Below are positions 29,987 to 39,434 of a stretch of DNA of 64,000 nt, one piece after another (position 1 is the stretch's first letter; every line of letters starts with the position of its first letter). The position numbers and the translations under genes are program-made. The notes below the pieces were generated by a model. That model saw only the letters and a program-made list of their open reading frames with translations, was not told the origin of the DNA and did not search any database. The stretch lies in NCBI GenBank assembly GCA_902588965.1, contig CACIRD010000003.1, positions 124,001 to 188,000 on the forward strand. Direction: 5' to 3'. The DNA is from an uncultured Pelagibacteraceae bacterium. Its GTDB lineage: Bacteria > Pseudomonadota > Alphaproteobacteria > Pelagibacterales > Pelagibacteraceae.

Positions 29987-30178
29987 ATGAGTGTAATTAG
30001 AGCTGCTAAATGTGAAATAGAGATTGAAGAACAAACTGATCTTGATAAAGATTTAGCAGCTGCTAAGTACATAGTTACTCTGAGTTATGAGCCAGAAGGC
30101 TTAGAAAGCAAAGAGATCATTTCAATAGTTTTAACAGATACTCTTCCTTATATAAAACAATCAAATGAAAAAAGATAA
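29987..30178 (+). CDS. Small hypothetical protein
   Basis: 63 aa acidic ORF, co-directional and overlapping the next ORF. Confidence 0.5.
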   Translation: MSVIRAAKCEIEIEEQTDLDKDLAAAKYIVTLSYEPEGLESKEIISIVLTDTLPYIKQSNEKR

Positions 30179-30344
30179 TTTAAACTTTGTTAGAGTGACA
30201 GTAGAGAAGCAATATGATGATCGAGATTATGAAGTTCAAGGAGTTTATGAATTTACGGCTGATATATATAAAAACTGTTTAATGACACCAGATGGAGACT
30301 TACAACAATTATTAAAAAATGTTCCTAGAAGGAAGTTACATTAA
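30165..30344 (+). CDS. Small hypothetical protein (59 aa)
   Basis: Manual translation MKKDNLNFVRVTVEKQYDDRDYEVQGVYEFTADIYKNCLMTPDGDLQQLLKNVPRRKLH*; stop overlaps next start (TAATG). Confidence 0.5.
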   Translation: MKKDNLNFVRVTVEKQYDDRDYEVQGVYEFTADIYKNCLMTPDGDLQQLLKNVPRRKLH

Positions 30345-30739
30345 TGGTTTACGGTATATTTAGAGATCCTGATAATAAGTTTAAAAACTTAGAGGAAATC
30401 GTAGTAAATATTGAAAAATATTCATATGTTCTAGATTGGACTCATGCGAATATTCAAAGCGCACTCTGGAATTTTGAAAATCCCAAAATTGATAAAGAAA
30501 CAATAGACTTTTTTGTGAAAGATCTAAGAGATAATTTTAATAAAAGAGAAGAAGCTCATGCTAAATATTACTATTATAAATATGTAGATTTAAGAGCAGA
30601 AATGTTCAGATTGTTTATAGCTGGTACACCTGATAGTTTTCTAGAAGATCTCGAAAGACTTAAAAAAAAGAGCGGTATTAATAATATTTGGAAGTATGCA
30701 GAAGATAATAGCTGGTTAAAAAAAAATGAAAAAAAATAA
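30344..30739 (+). CDS. Hypothetical protein
   Basis: 131-aa ORF translationally coupled to neighbours. Confidence 0.55.
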   Translation: MVYGIFRDPDNKFKNLEEIVVNIEKYSYVLDWTHANIQSALWNFENPKIDKETIDFFVKDLRDNFNKREEAHAKYYYYKYVDLRAEMFRLFIAGTPDSFLEDLERLKKKSGINNIWKYAEDNSWLKKNEKK

Positions 30740-30932
30740 TATTATTATTTTTTCTGAATATTTTATGAGAAGACGCATTATTTATGAAGGGAAAATATAT
30801 AACAATGAAATAGTTGGAGAATGTTGTGAATGTAGCGGCATGGGTATCATCACCGAAACCTACCCAGAGACTATGTGTGCAGGTTGTGGTGGCACCGGTA
30901 TAATTTATTACGGTAAAGAAAATATAAATTGA
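30726..30932 (+). CDS. Small zinc-ribbon protein (DnaJ zinc-finger-like CxxC repeats)
   Basis: CCECSGMGIITETYPETMCAGCGGTGII. Confidence 0.6.
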   Translation: MKKNNIIIFSEYFMRRRIIYEGKIYNNEIVGECCECSGMGIITETYPETMCAGCGGTGIIYYGKENIN

Positions 30933-30964
30933 AATATAAATATAGGAGTATAACGTAGAGAATC

Positions 30965-32017
30965 ATGGATACATTAATAATTGTTTTAGTTGTGGCTGTT
31001 TTAATAGTTAATTTAGCCTTTTATTTTAAACTTAAAAAAGATCCTAAAACTGAAGATAGCGAAGTAGGCAAGTTAAAGGATGATATGAATGCTTTAAAAA
31101 GTTCATTAAGCGAATCTTTTAGCAGCATGAGTAAAGAAGTTGCAAAAGATATGACTGGTGCATTAACCAGAGTAGATGAAAAGGTTGCTTCATTCAACAA
31201 GCAAGTAGAAGACATTCAAACTAGTCAAAATAATTTTAGTAGGATATTAGCAGGAGTTAAACAATATGGTGGATTAAGTGAGTTTAGTTTAGCAAATCTT
31301 TTACAAGATTTATTGCCATCCTCGCAATATATTGCAAACGCAAAAATGAAACCTGAAGAAACCAGAGACCTGGTTGAGTTCGCCATTAAACTACAAAATA
31401 ATTATTTACCAATAGACAGTCATTGGCCAATTGAAAAATATAAGGCAGTTGATGAGGCATTTCAAAACAATGATAAAGATGCTCTGACTTCAGCTAGACA
31501 CGATTTAGCATCAGCTTTTAGAGCTAAATCAAAATCAGTAAATCAAAAATATATTAATCCGCCAATGTCCACAGATTTTGCTATAGTTTATGTTCCAATA
31601 GAAGGTTTGTATGCTGAGTTAGCAAGTTATAGAGATCCTAAAACTAAGGAACTATTGATGGAAGAACTAAGAAAAAAATACAAAATAACAATTGCAGGTC
31701 CAAATACAATGTGTGCATTGATACAATCATTTCATCTTGGGTTTCAAACGCTTCGTGTGCAGAAGCATGCAACTCAAATATATGATGATTTAAAAAATAT
31801 TACGACAAGATTTTCAAAACACTTTGATAATGTATTAGTCTTAAGAAAAAAGTTAGAGGAAGCAATGACAGTTGTTGATAGTTTTGGAAAAGATGCAAGA
31901 TCAATTACTAGAACTCTAGAAAATATTAAAGATCCAGATGGTGATGACAATCCTGATCCAGACTCACCATCGCCGGTGGCTGCATACGGACAAATAGATA
32001 AAAGAAAAGTATCCTGA
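30965..32017 (+). CDS. rmuC: RmuC family DNA recombination protein
   Basis: N-terminal TM, coiled coil, then YPLP/PIDSHWPIEKY, FAIVYVPIEGLYAELA, ITIAGPNTMCALI motifs. Confidence 0.88.
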   Translation: MDTLIIVLVVAVLIVNLAFYFKLKKDPKTEDSEVGKLKDDMNALKSSLSESFSSMSKEVAKDMTGALTRVDEKVASFNKQVEDIQTSQNNFSRILAGVKQYGGLSEFSLANLLQDLLPSSQYIANAKMKPEETRDLVEFAIKLQNNYLPIDSHWPIEKYKAVDEAFQNNDKDALTSARHDLASAFRAKSKSVNQKYINPPMSTDFAIVYVPIEGLYAELASYRDPKTKELLMEELRKKYKITIAGPNTMCALIQSFHLGFQTLRVQKHATQIYDDLKNITTRFSKHFDNVLVLRKKLEEAMTVVDSFGKDARSITRTLENIKDPDGDDNPDPDSPSPVAAYGQIDKRKVS

Positions 32018-32024
32018 TAAAATA

Positions 32025-32717
32025 TTGATGATAAAATGGAATAATAAATATATTTACCCAAAATCATTAAGATCATCAGAGGATGGATATAGAAAGTATT
32101 TATTTGGGAATGAAAAACTTCCATCGGTGACAAGTATACTTTCGATGACAAAGTCAGCTGAGGATAAAGCAGCATTAGAAAATTGGAAAAATAGGTTAGG
32201 GCACGCAGCAGCAAACAAAATTAAGAATGAAGCTTCAAGCAGGGGAAGTTCTTTACACGCATACGTAGAAAATTATTTGAACAATCGGGTCAATGAGAGT
32301 TTTTTTGAAAGCAACGAACTATATAAAAATATGGCTCATGAAATAATTAATAAAGGAATTATTGGAAGACTTGATGAAATTTATGGTACAGAAGTTACGC
32401 TTTTTTACCCAGAGAAGTATGCTGGTACAGCTGATTTGATAGGAGTTTATGAAGGAAAAATTTCCTGCATTGATTTGAAGCAAGCAAATAGGCCGAAAAA
32501 ATCTGATTATATTCAAGACTATTTTTTACAACTAGGAGCTTATACTCTGGCGCACGACGTTGTTCATGGTACGAAAATGGAAACAGGTATAATTTTGTTA
32601 TGTACGAAAGACATTTTATTTCAAGAATTTAAAATTGAGGGAACTGAATTAGAAATGTACCAAAATTTGTTCCTAGGAAGAGTTAAAAAGTTTTATGAAT
32701 TAAATAATATATCTTGA
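32025..32717 (+). CDS. PD-(D/E)XK exonuclease (MGME1/phage exonuclease-like)
   Basis: LPSVTSILSMT, GSSLHAYVENYL, YAGTADLIGVYEGKISCIDLKQANRPK, YFLQLGAYTLAHD. Confidence 0.75.
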   Translation: MMIKWNNKYIYPKSLRSSEDGYRKYLFGNEKLPSVTSILSMTKSAEDKAALENWKNRLGHAAANKIKNEASSRGSSLHAYVENYLNNRVNESFFESNELYKNMAHEIINKGIIGRLDEIYGTEVTLFYPEKYAGTADLIGVYEGKISCIDLKQANRPKKSDYIQDYFLQLGAYTLAHDVVHGTKMETGIILLCTKDILFQEFKIEGTELEMYQNLFLGRVKKFYELNNIS

Positions 32718-32818
32718 CTTTAATTTTTTAATTTATAAAAGGAGTTAACGCTACTTGTTTAGATGCGAATGTCATAATAAATAAACAATCCCATTTTTAA
32801 ATAATTAGCAAAGTAATT

Positions 32819-34299
32819 ATGAATTTAGCAATTTGGGATATAGAAAGCTCTTCAGCATCCACAGATTTCGGAAGTATAATCGAGATCGGTGGCATACTTG
32901 TCGATGAAAATTTCAAGGAAAAAGACAGGTTTAATTTGAGATGTCGACTGCCTGAAGGTGAAATTCCTCAGGCATATAGCCTTATTATTAATAAGACAAG
33001 TGTAGACCAACTTACAAAAGTTAATTTAAGTCATTATCAAATGCTTGGAGAAGTTGAAAAAATTTTTAAGAGATGGTCTCCCGCCATATTTTTAGGGTGG
33101 TCCAATATAGGGCGGCTGCCCCCTCTTTAACAGGAGGGGGTTAGTCGCTTTTAAAAAAAGGATTTGATGATGAAATGATTAGAAAGGAGTTCTTTAAGGG
33201 TATTAGATACCCATATATTACAAACGCAACACCAAATAAGAGACATGATGGTTTAAATATAGCTAGAGGAGCCTACGCAATAGATCCAACAATTCTAAAA
33301 ACTGAGATTAATGAAAAAAATAATGCAGTTTTTAAACTAGCTTCGCTTTCCAAAATGAACGGTTTTGATTCTACTGATGCACACTCAGCTTTATTTGATG
33401 CAAATTTAACCGTAAAAATTTTAGGTTTGATTAAAAAAAGACAACCAAATACTTGGGATACTTTTTTAAAAACTGCAAATAAACTTGATACTGAAACAAT
33501 TTTTAAAAAAGAAAGTATCATTACATTAAACGAATATTTTTATGGCAAATCGCGCTTATACTTATGTGCACCTTTACATCCCAAGCACTGTATTCACCCT
33601 GTTTACCAATGGGGACAAGCAATAGATTTAAGATCTAATGTTGAACCTTTGATCAATATGTCGATCAATGAATTAAAGAATGAAATGAAAAAAACTCCTA
33701 AATTTTTAAGAACGATTAGGTCTAATAAAGCGCCTATCATATTAGATGCCATGTATGGCATGAAGGTCGAACCTTATAATGCGTTAGATCCAGAATTAAT
33801 AAAAAAAAGAGCAAAACTTGTAAGAGAAAACGAAAAGTTTTCGCAAAATATTCTAACCGCCTTAAGAGAAATTGCGGAGGAAAAAGAACAATCAAAATCT
33901 CAAGAAGATATTTATGCTGAAGAAAGTATTTATAAGAAATTTACCTCTAACAAAGATACTGCACTTTTTCCAGCATGGCACGCCGCGCCTTGGAAAGAAA
34001 AATTAAAATTATTAGATAAATTTGAAGATGAAAGGTTACGGGGGTTTGGAAAAAAAATTATTTACCAAGAAGCACCAGATGTATTACCAAAAGAAATGTA
34101 TAAAAAGATTAAAAGCCAGATAGCTAGAAGAATTTTAAGTGAAAATAAGGAAAAATTTATGACTATAAAAGAGGCTTTTTTTGAAATTGATAATTTAAGA
34201 AATAAATTTTCAGACGAGAACGATGAAGAAAAAATGAAATTTCTTGATGAATTGAATAGTTATGTGATGTCAATACAAGCAAAATACGAGAATGCGTAG
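32819..34299 (+). CDS. sbcB: Exonuclease I (DEDD family), interrupted by a 50-nt insertion; two zero-frame ORFs 32819-33130 and 33175-34299
   Basis: WDIESSSASTDFGSIIEIGGI...GWSNIG | FDDEMIRKEFFKGIRYPY: removal of 50 nt restores one frame and the conserved N-I-x-F-D-D-E motif. Confidence 0.75.
33111..33160 (+). other. 50-nt hairpin-forming insertion inside sbcB
   Basis: ggcggctgccccctctttaacaggagggggttagtcgcttttaaaaaaag; CCCCCTC/GAGGGGG stem extended by GCGGCT/AGTCGC with a GU pair and one bulge. Confidence 0.8.
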
Positions 34300-34333
34300 T
34301 TGACATTATTTTAAAATTAATTAAATAGAATTT

Positions 34334-34651
34334 ATGCTTATAAATTTTAAAGATGAAGATTTTGATAGTAAAATAAAGAATGAAGATGTAGCTGTAATTC
34401 AATTTTCTGCTGATTTTTGTGGTCCTTGTAAAGTTTTAAGGCCGATTATGGATAAATTGTCAGATGAGTACAAAGAAAAATGTAAAATGTTTTATGCAGA
34501 TATCGAAAACGATGGAATTAATACGGGAAGTGCTGCACAAATAAAAGGTGTACCCACGGTTATTATTTATAAGAAAGGTGTGGAAGTAGATAGGCAAGTT
34601 GGTGGAGTTCCAGAAAGTCACATGAGAGAATTTTTAGAAAAAAATATCTAA
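34334..34651 (+). CDS. Thioredoxin family protein
   Basis: IQFSADFCGPCKVLRPIMDKL active site, KGVPTVIIYKKG. Confidence 0.93.
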   Translation: MLINFKDEDFDSKIKNEDVAVIQFSADFCGPCKVLRPIMDKLSDEYKEKCKMFYADIENDGINTGSAAQIKGVPTVIIYKKGVEVDRQVGGVPESHMREFLEKNI

Positions 34652-35916
34652 TTAAAATTTAAAACTTCCCCCATAAGATACAGTGACCCACAAATTAAAA
34701 CAACATCACTATCATGCAATTTAATTGATTTGATTGCATTTTCAATTGATGATTCATATTTTATGTTTGGGTAGTTAGAAAATTTTTTTTTAAGATCTTT
34801 TCCTTTTATTGAATTTGGTTGATTTGGAATATCAATAGTTGTTAAAGAAGAGATATTTTTAAAATGGCTCATAAAGTTTAAGTGATCTTTATTCGCCATC
34901 ATTCCAATCACTATATGCACTTTACAGTTTAGATTCTCAAAAAAATTATTCAAAACTCTAGCACCATCAGGATTATGTGATCCATCACAAAAAATCTTAT
35001 TATTTTTACACAGATTTTTCAGTCGGCCACTTTTAATTTCCTGTAGTCTTGCAATACTCTTAATTTTCGTAATACCTGATTTTATATGTTGATCTTTAAT
35101 ATTTAATTTTTCTAATACTCTTAAAGTCGATATAGCTGTTGACGCATTTTCTAACTGAAATTCACCTAAAGTATTTGGCATCGGTAATTTTAAATCTCCA
35201 TATTGATCTTGGTAATAAAAAAAACCATTTTCATTTGATAAATAGTTGTAATCCTCATTAAAAAAAATTTTTTTAGCTGAGTTTTTTGAAATATTTTTTT
35301 TAATACATTCTGTAATTTTTTTTGAACTTTGTCTTGCAACTATAATATTTGAGCTTAATAAATTAGAAGTTTTTTCAAAAATTATTTTTTCAATTGTTTG
35401 CTCATTTTTCGGTAACCATTCTTTATGATCGATACTACATGCTGTAACTATATTAGCTAAATTTTTTTTTAGTATATTTACAGCATCAAACCGAGCAAAT
35501 AATCCAAATTCACAAATCGTCAAATTTTTATTATATTTTTTGCAACCATAAAAAAAAGCAGCTGTTAAAAATTCAAAAAATGTTATTTGTTCTCCATTAT
35601 TAATTTCCTCAACTTCTTGTAGTAAATTTGCAAGTTGATCATCTTCAATTTCTTTATCGTTATATACAAATCTTTCATTAATTTTTTTAATATGAGGACT
35701 AGTATAAATATTACATTTATAATTAGCCTCATTAAGAATTGCTCTTAAAACTGCAATTGTGCTAAACTTTCCATTAGTTCCACAAACTTGAATACAATCT
35801 AAATCATCTTGTGGATCTCCAAGTTTTTTTGCTAGTTTTCTTACCCTATCAAGACTAAGGTCAATTTCCTTAGGATGCAGCTTTTGTAACCGTGCTAATA
35901 CTTTTTGAAGTTTCAT
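34648..35916 (-). CDS. folC: Bifunctional folylpolyglutamate synthase/dihydrofolate synthase
   Basis: LHPKEIDLSLDRV, QVCGTNGKFSTIAVL, FCDGSHNPDGARVL. Confidence 0.93.
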   Translation of the reverse strand: MKLQKVLARLQKLHPKEIDLSLDRVRKLAKKLGDPQDDLDCIQVCGTNGKFSTIAVLRAILNEANYKCNIYTSPHIKKINERFVYNDKEIEDDQLANLLQEVEEINNGEQITFFEFLTAAFFYGCKKYNKNLTICEFGLFARFDAVNILKKNLANIVTACSIDHKEWLPKNEQTIEKIIFEKTSNLLSSNIIVARQSSKKITECIKKNISKNSAKKIFFNEDYNYLSNENGFFYYQDQYGDLKLPMPNTLGEFQLENASTAISTLRVLEKLNIKDQHIKSGITKIKSIARLQEIKSGRLKNLCKNNKIFCDGSHNPDGARVLNNFFENLNCKVHIVIGMMANKDHLNFMSHFKNISSLTTIDIPNQPNSIKGKDLKKKFSNYPNIKYESSIENAIKSIKLHDSDVVLICGSLYLMGEVLNFN

Positions 35917-36799
35917 CTGATAAGGAATTTATATCAGAATTTTTTTTTAACAATATTGATAAAAGAGTACCAATTTTTTTGTTAAGGTCTTTTCTTTCTA
36001 CAATTAAATCAACAAATCCACATTTTTGAAGATATTCACTTTTTTGAAAATTATCTGGAAGTTCCTCCTTTACTGTTGCTTGAATCACTCTTTTTCCCGC
36101 GAAAGCAATTAATGCCCCTGGTTCAGCTAAAGACAAATCACCAAGCATAGAAAATGAAGCTGTAATTCCACCAGCGGTAGGGTCTGTAAAACAAATTATA
36201 TAAGGTAAATTATTTTTTTTTAGTTCATTGACTGCTAAGGTAGTTCTTGTCATTTGAGCCAAAGCAATTGGAGACTCAAACATTCTTTGTCCTCCTCCAC
36301 ATGGAAAAAAAATAAATGGTGTTTTATTATCAATCGAATGCTGAATACCATAAATTATTGCCTCGCCCTCAGATGCTCCTACTGAGCCTCCGATAAAACT
36401 GAAATCAATAGCACCAACAGTAACATCAATGTCATTTATTTTACCTTTAGCAATTAAGACAGCAGTATCTTGTCCTGTTTTTTTTCTAGCATCTTTTAAT
36501 CTATCTATATAACTTTTTGAGTCCTTCCACTCTAATGGATCATCAATTGGTAGAGGTGTTTTTAAAATTTCGTAATTATTTTTTCCAAAAAAAATGTCGA
36601 ATCTAGTTCTACAATTAATTCTATGATTTTTTCCACATAAACCGCATACCCATAAATTATTCTCTAAATCTTTTTTTAAAACTGGTCCTTTACAGCAAGA
36701 TGTCCAATCGCTATTTTCAATTTCTTTTTTCGTTGGCCTATTTTTGAAAAGCCTTTTGATTTTATCTCCTAAATTAAGAGTTTTTCTTATCCAGTTCAT
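35870..36799 (-). CDS. accD: Acetyl-CoA carboxylase carboxyltransferase subunit beta
   Basis: Zn-finger CCKGPVLKKDLENNLWVCGLCGK, FPCGGGQRMFESPIALAQM. Confidence 0.95.
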   Translation of the reverse strand: MNWIRKTLNLGDKIKRLFKNRPTKKEIENSDWTSCCKGPVLKKDLENNLWVCGLCGKNHRINCRTRFDIFFGKNNYEILKTPLPIDDPLEWKDSKSYIDRLKDARKKTGQDTAVLIAKGKINDIDVTVGAIDFSFIGGSVGASEGEAIIYGIQHSIDNKTPFIFFPCGGGQRMFESPIALAQMTRTTLAVNELKKNNLPYIICFTDPTAGGITASFSMLGDLSLAEPGALIAFAGKRVIQATVKEELPDNFQKSEYLQKCGFVDLIVERKDLNKKIGTLLSILLKKNSDINSLSDETSKSISTVTKAAS

Positions 36800-37596
36800 A
36801 TAATTTTAGCTTGTAAATTTTTTACCATATTACGTACATTTTTGACAGGATTTTGTTTTTTTTTAATACTTCTTGTGATTTCTTTACAAATTTGACTTCC
36901 AATTACTAAACCATCAGCTTTTTTAAAAGATGCAATAGTTTTATTTGTAATACCAAACCCAATAACCATATTTTTATTTTTATTTATTTTTTTAATTTTT
37001 TTGTAGTTTTGCAAAATTTTTTTTGGAGAAATTTTTAATTTTCCCCCTGTTGTTGACAACATACTAATATAATAAACCATATCATGTGAAGTTTTCATAA
37101 TTTTTTTAATTCTTTCTTTTGATGTTGTTGGAGATAACAATTGGACAAAAGTAACTGAATTTTTTTTACATAAATTTGCAAATTCTTTATTGTCTGGGTA
37201 GGGAAGGTCTACTATTATTAGCCCATTTACACCAGCGTTTTTACATTTTTTTACAAATTTTCTTTCACCATATCTGTATACCATTTGATAATATCCCATA
37301 AGTATACATGGTTTCGAATTTTTACTTTTCTTATAATCTTTAACTATTTGAAAAATATCTTTTAGTTTAATACCATTTTTTAAAGCTCTATATGAACTAT
37401 TTTGAATTTGAGGTCCATCTGCAGTAGGAGCGTTATGTGGAAAACCAATTTCTAAAATATCGACATAATCAGATATGGATTTTAAAATTTTCAATGATTT
37501 TTCTTTTGTATTATCTCCTGCTACCGTATAAGTCAAAAGGGCAGGCCTTTTTTCTTTTTTACATTTTTCAAAAGCCAAACTAATTTGAGATTTCAT
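36796..37596 (-). CDS. trpA: Tryptophan synthase alpha chain
   Basis: ALLTYTVAGD, ILEIGFPHNAPTADGPQIQ, VNGLIIVDLPYPD. Confidence 0.95.
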   Translation of the reverse strand: MKSQISLAFEKCKKEKRPALLTYTVAGDNTKEKSLKILKSISDYVDILEIGFPHNAPTADGPQIQNSSYRALKNGIKLKDIFQIVKDYKKSKNSKPCILMGYYQMVYRYGERKFVKKCKNAGVNGLIIVDLPYPDNKEFANLCKKNSVTFVQLLSPTTSKERIKKIMKTSHDMVYYISMLSTTGGKLKISPKKILQNYKKIKKINKNKNMVIGFGITNKTIASFKKADGLVIGSQICKEITRSIKKKQNPVKNVRNMVKNLQAKII

Positions 37597-38828
37597 CTTG
37601 AATAACTACCTAAGTGTTTTTTAATAATATCTCTATCTTTTAAACTGTCTCCGCAACTATTAACTATCAATGTTGTGGAACTATTAAATTTTGGTGCGAT
37701 CTTAATTGCTTCTGCAAATGCATGTGCAGGTTCCAAGCTTGGAGAAATTTCTTCAAGTTTTGTAACTAATTCAAAAGCCTTTAGTGCCTCCTCGTCTGTT
37801 GCATAAGTATATCTTGCTCTGCCTGAATCTTTTAAAAAACAATGTATAGGACTTACAGACGGGTAATCGAGGCCACTACTTATGGACTCAGTTTCATTAA
37901 TTTGACCATCAGAATTTTGCACACAATAAGCGGCTGCTCCATGAAGTACCCCTATTTTAGAATTTTTACTCAAAGGTGCAGCGTGTAGTTTGCTTTTTGA
38001 TCTACCACCTGCTTCAACTCCGATTAATTCAACATCTTTTTTTTTGTAATCAATAAATTCACTCCAAAAACCGTAAGCACTTGAGCCTCCACCAACACAA
38101 TTAATCAACTTTAATCTCTTAGGTACATCACCGAACTCATCTTTCAGTTGAATTTTAAGCTCTCTAGAAATTTGTGTTGTGCTCCATCCGCAAATTTTAA
38201 CAAACACATTAGGTCCTACCAAACTTCCAATTCCCATATGAACCTTGTCACAATTTGATACCCAATATCTTATACATTCACTTACAGCATCCACTAGAGT
38301 TTTGCTTCCAGTATCAACAGGAACAATTTCAGCTCCATTTTTTTTCATCGCGTCACAATTAGGTTTTTGTCTTTTAATATCCTTAGTTCCCATAAAAATT
38401 TTACATCCCAAGCCAAATTTTTTTGCAACCATTGAAAACATTTTTCCGTTATATCCAGCACCGGTGTCAGTACAAATATATTTTTTATTTGCACGCTTAC
38501 ATAGCATCGCATGCGTAATTGCATTGTAGATTTTGTGAGCTCCACCATTAGCATCAGAAACCATTTTGGCATAAATTTGAGCTCCACCCAAATGATCTGT
38601 GAGATTTCTTAGCTTTATAAGCCTTGTCGGTTTCCCTACATAGTCTTCATATAAAAAGTCCCTTTCTTTAAGGAATTTTTTATCATATCTATATTTTTCA
38701 AATAATTTATTTAAATCGTCTATAGGTTTTTTTAGCGTTTCAGCAACGTAGTTACCTCCAAATTTTCCACCATAAAATCCATTTTTATCGTGCTGATCAA
38801 TTAAAGGAATATTTCTTTTTATTTTCAT
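37593..38828 (-). CDS. trpB: Tryptophan synthase beta chain
   Basis: FGGNYVAETL, NLTDHLGGAQIYAKM, VGGGSSAYGFW. Confidence 0.95.
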   Translation of the reverse strand: MKIKRNIPLIDQHDKNGFYGGKFGGNYVAETLKKPIDDLNKLFEKYRYDKKFLKERDFLYEDYVGKPTRLIKLRNLTDHLGGAQIYAKMVSDANGGAHKIYNAITHAMLCKRANKKYICTDTGAGYNGKMFSMVAKKFGLGCKIFMGTKDIKRQKPNCDAMKKNGAEIVPVDTGSKTLVDAVSECIRYWVSNCDKVHMGIGSLVGPNVFVKICGWSTTQISRELKIQLKDEFGDVPKRLKLINCVGGGSSAYGFWSEFIDYKKKDVELIGVEAGGRSKSKLHAAPLSKNSKIGVLHGAAAYCVQNSDGQINETESISSGLDYPSVSPIHCFLKDSGRARYTYATDEEALKAFELVTKLEEISPSLEPAHAFAEAIKIAPKFNSSTTLIVNSCGDSLKDRDIIKKHLGSYSR

Positions 38829-39429
38829 AATTAATTATTCTTATTTTTTTTAAAAAAATTTTAATTTTATTTATATCTTTTACTTTATTTGTTTCTAAGG
38901 ATCCAGAAACATCAACAATATCTGCAAATTTTGAAATATTTTCAAGTCTATCAATATTAATATTTCCAGCAATCATTTTAATTATAGGAATATTTTTTAT
39001 CCATCTAAAATTCCAAGATAATGATTTTTCATAACCAGAGCTATCGAAAAGTATAATATCAGCCACCTTAGTAAATAATTTAAATTTATCTATATCTTTT
39101 TTTGTTTTAACTGTGATGACATAAATAATTTTTTTTTTATATTTTTTTCTTATTTTTTTTAGTTCTTCTTTTGAAAAAGATCCATATATTTGAAAATAAT
39201 CTATATTAAGTTTAGAAAACTTTTTAAATTCTTTTTCTGTCGGGTTTACCAAAACCCCAACAAATTTTGTTTTTTTTTTTTTAATCTTAGTTAATTTATT
39301 TGCAATTTTATAATTTATAAATCTATGACTCTTTTGAAAATTTAATATAAATCCACAGAAGTCAGCCTCATAATCTATACAAGTTTTTACTTGCTGTGAT
39401 TTTGTAAGACCACAGATTTTTACCTTCAT
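38797..39429 (-). CDS. trpF: Phosphoribosylanthranilate isomerase
   Basis: KVKICGLTKSQQV, DFCGFILNFQKSHRF; next to trpBA. Confidence 0.92.
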   Translation of the reverse strand: MKVKICGLTKSQQVKTCIDYEADFCGFILNFQKSHRFINYKIANKLTKIKKKKTKFVGVLVNPTEKEFKKFSKLNIDYFQIYGSFSKEELKKIRKKYKKKIIYVITVKTKKDIDKFKLFTKVADIILFDSSGYEKSLSWNFRWIKNIPIIKMIAGNINIDRLENISKFADIVDVSGSLETNKVKDINKIKIFLKKIRIINYENKKKYSFN

Positions 39430-39434
39430 AAATT

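Noticed and set aside
24146-32818. Prophage or integrative element with integrase
   Set aside because: No integrase, transposase, capsid or terminase genes and no obvious tRNA-derived direct repeats at the ends were identified.
35870-35916. 47-nt folC/accD overlap as a possible frameshift or misannotation
   Set aside because: Both termini look genuine (FolC start MKLQKVLARLQKLHPKEIDLSLD and a normal AccD C-terminus); gene overlaps are common in this compact genome.
38245-38587. Forward and reverse ORFs inside trpB
   Set aside because: Shadow frames of a well-supported trpB.
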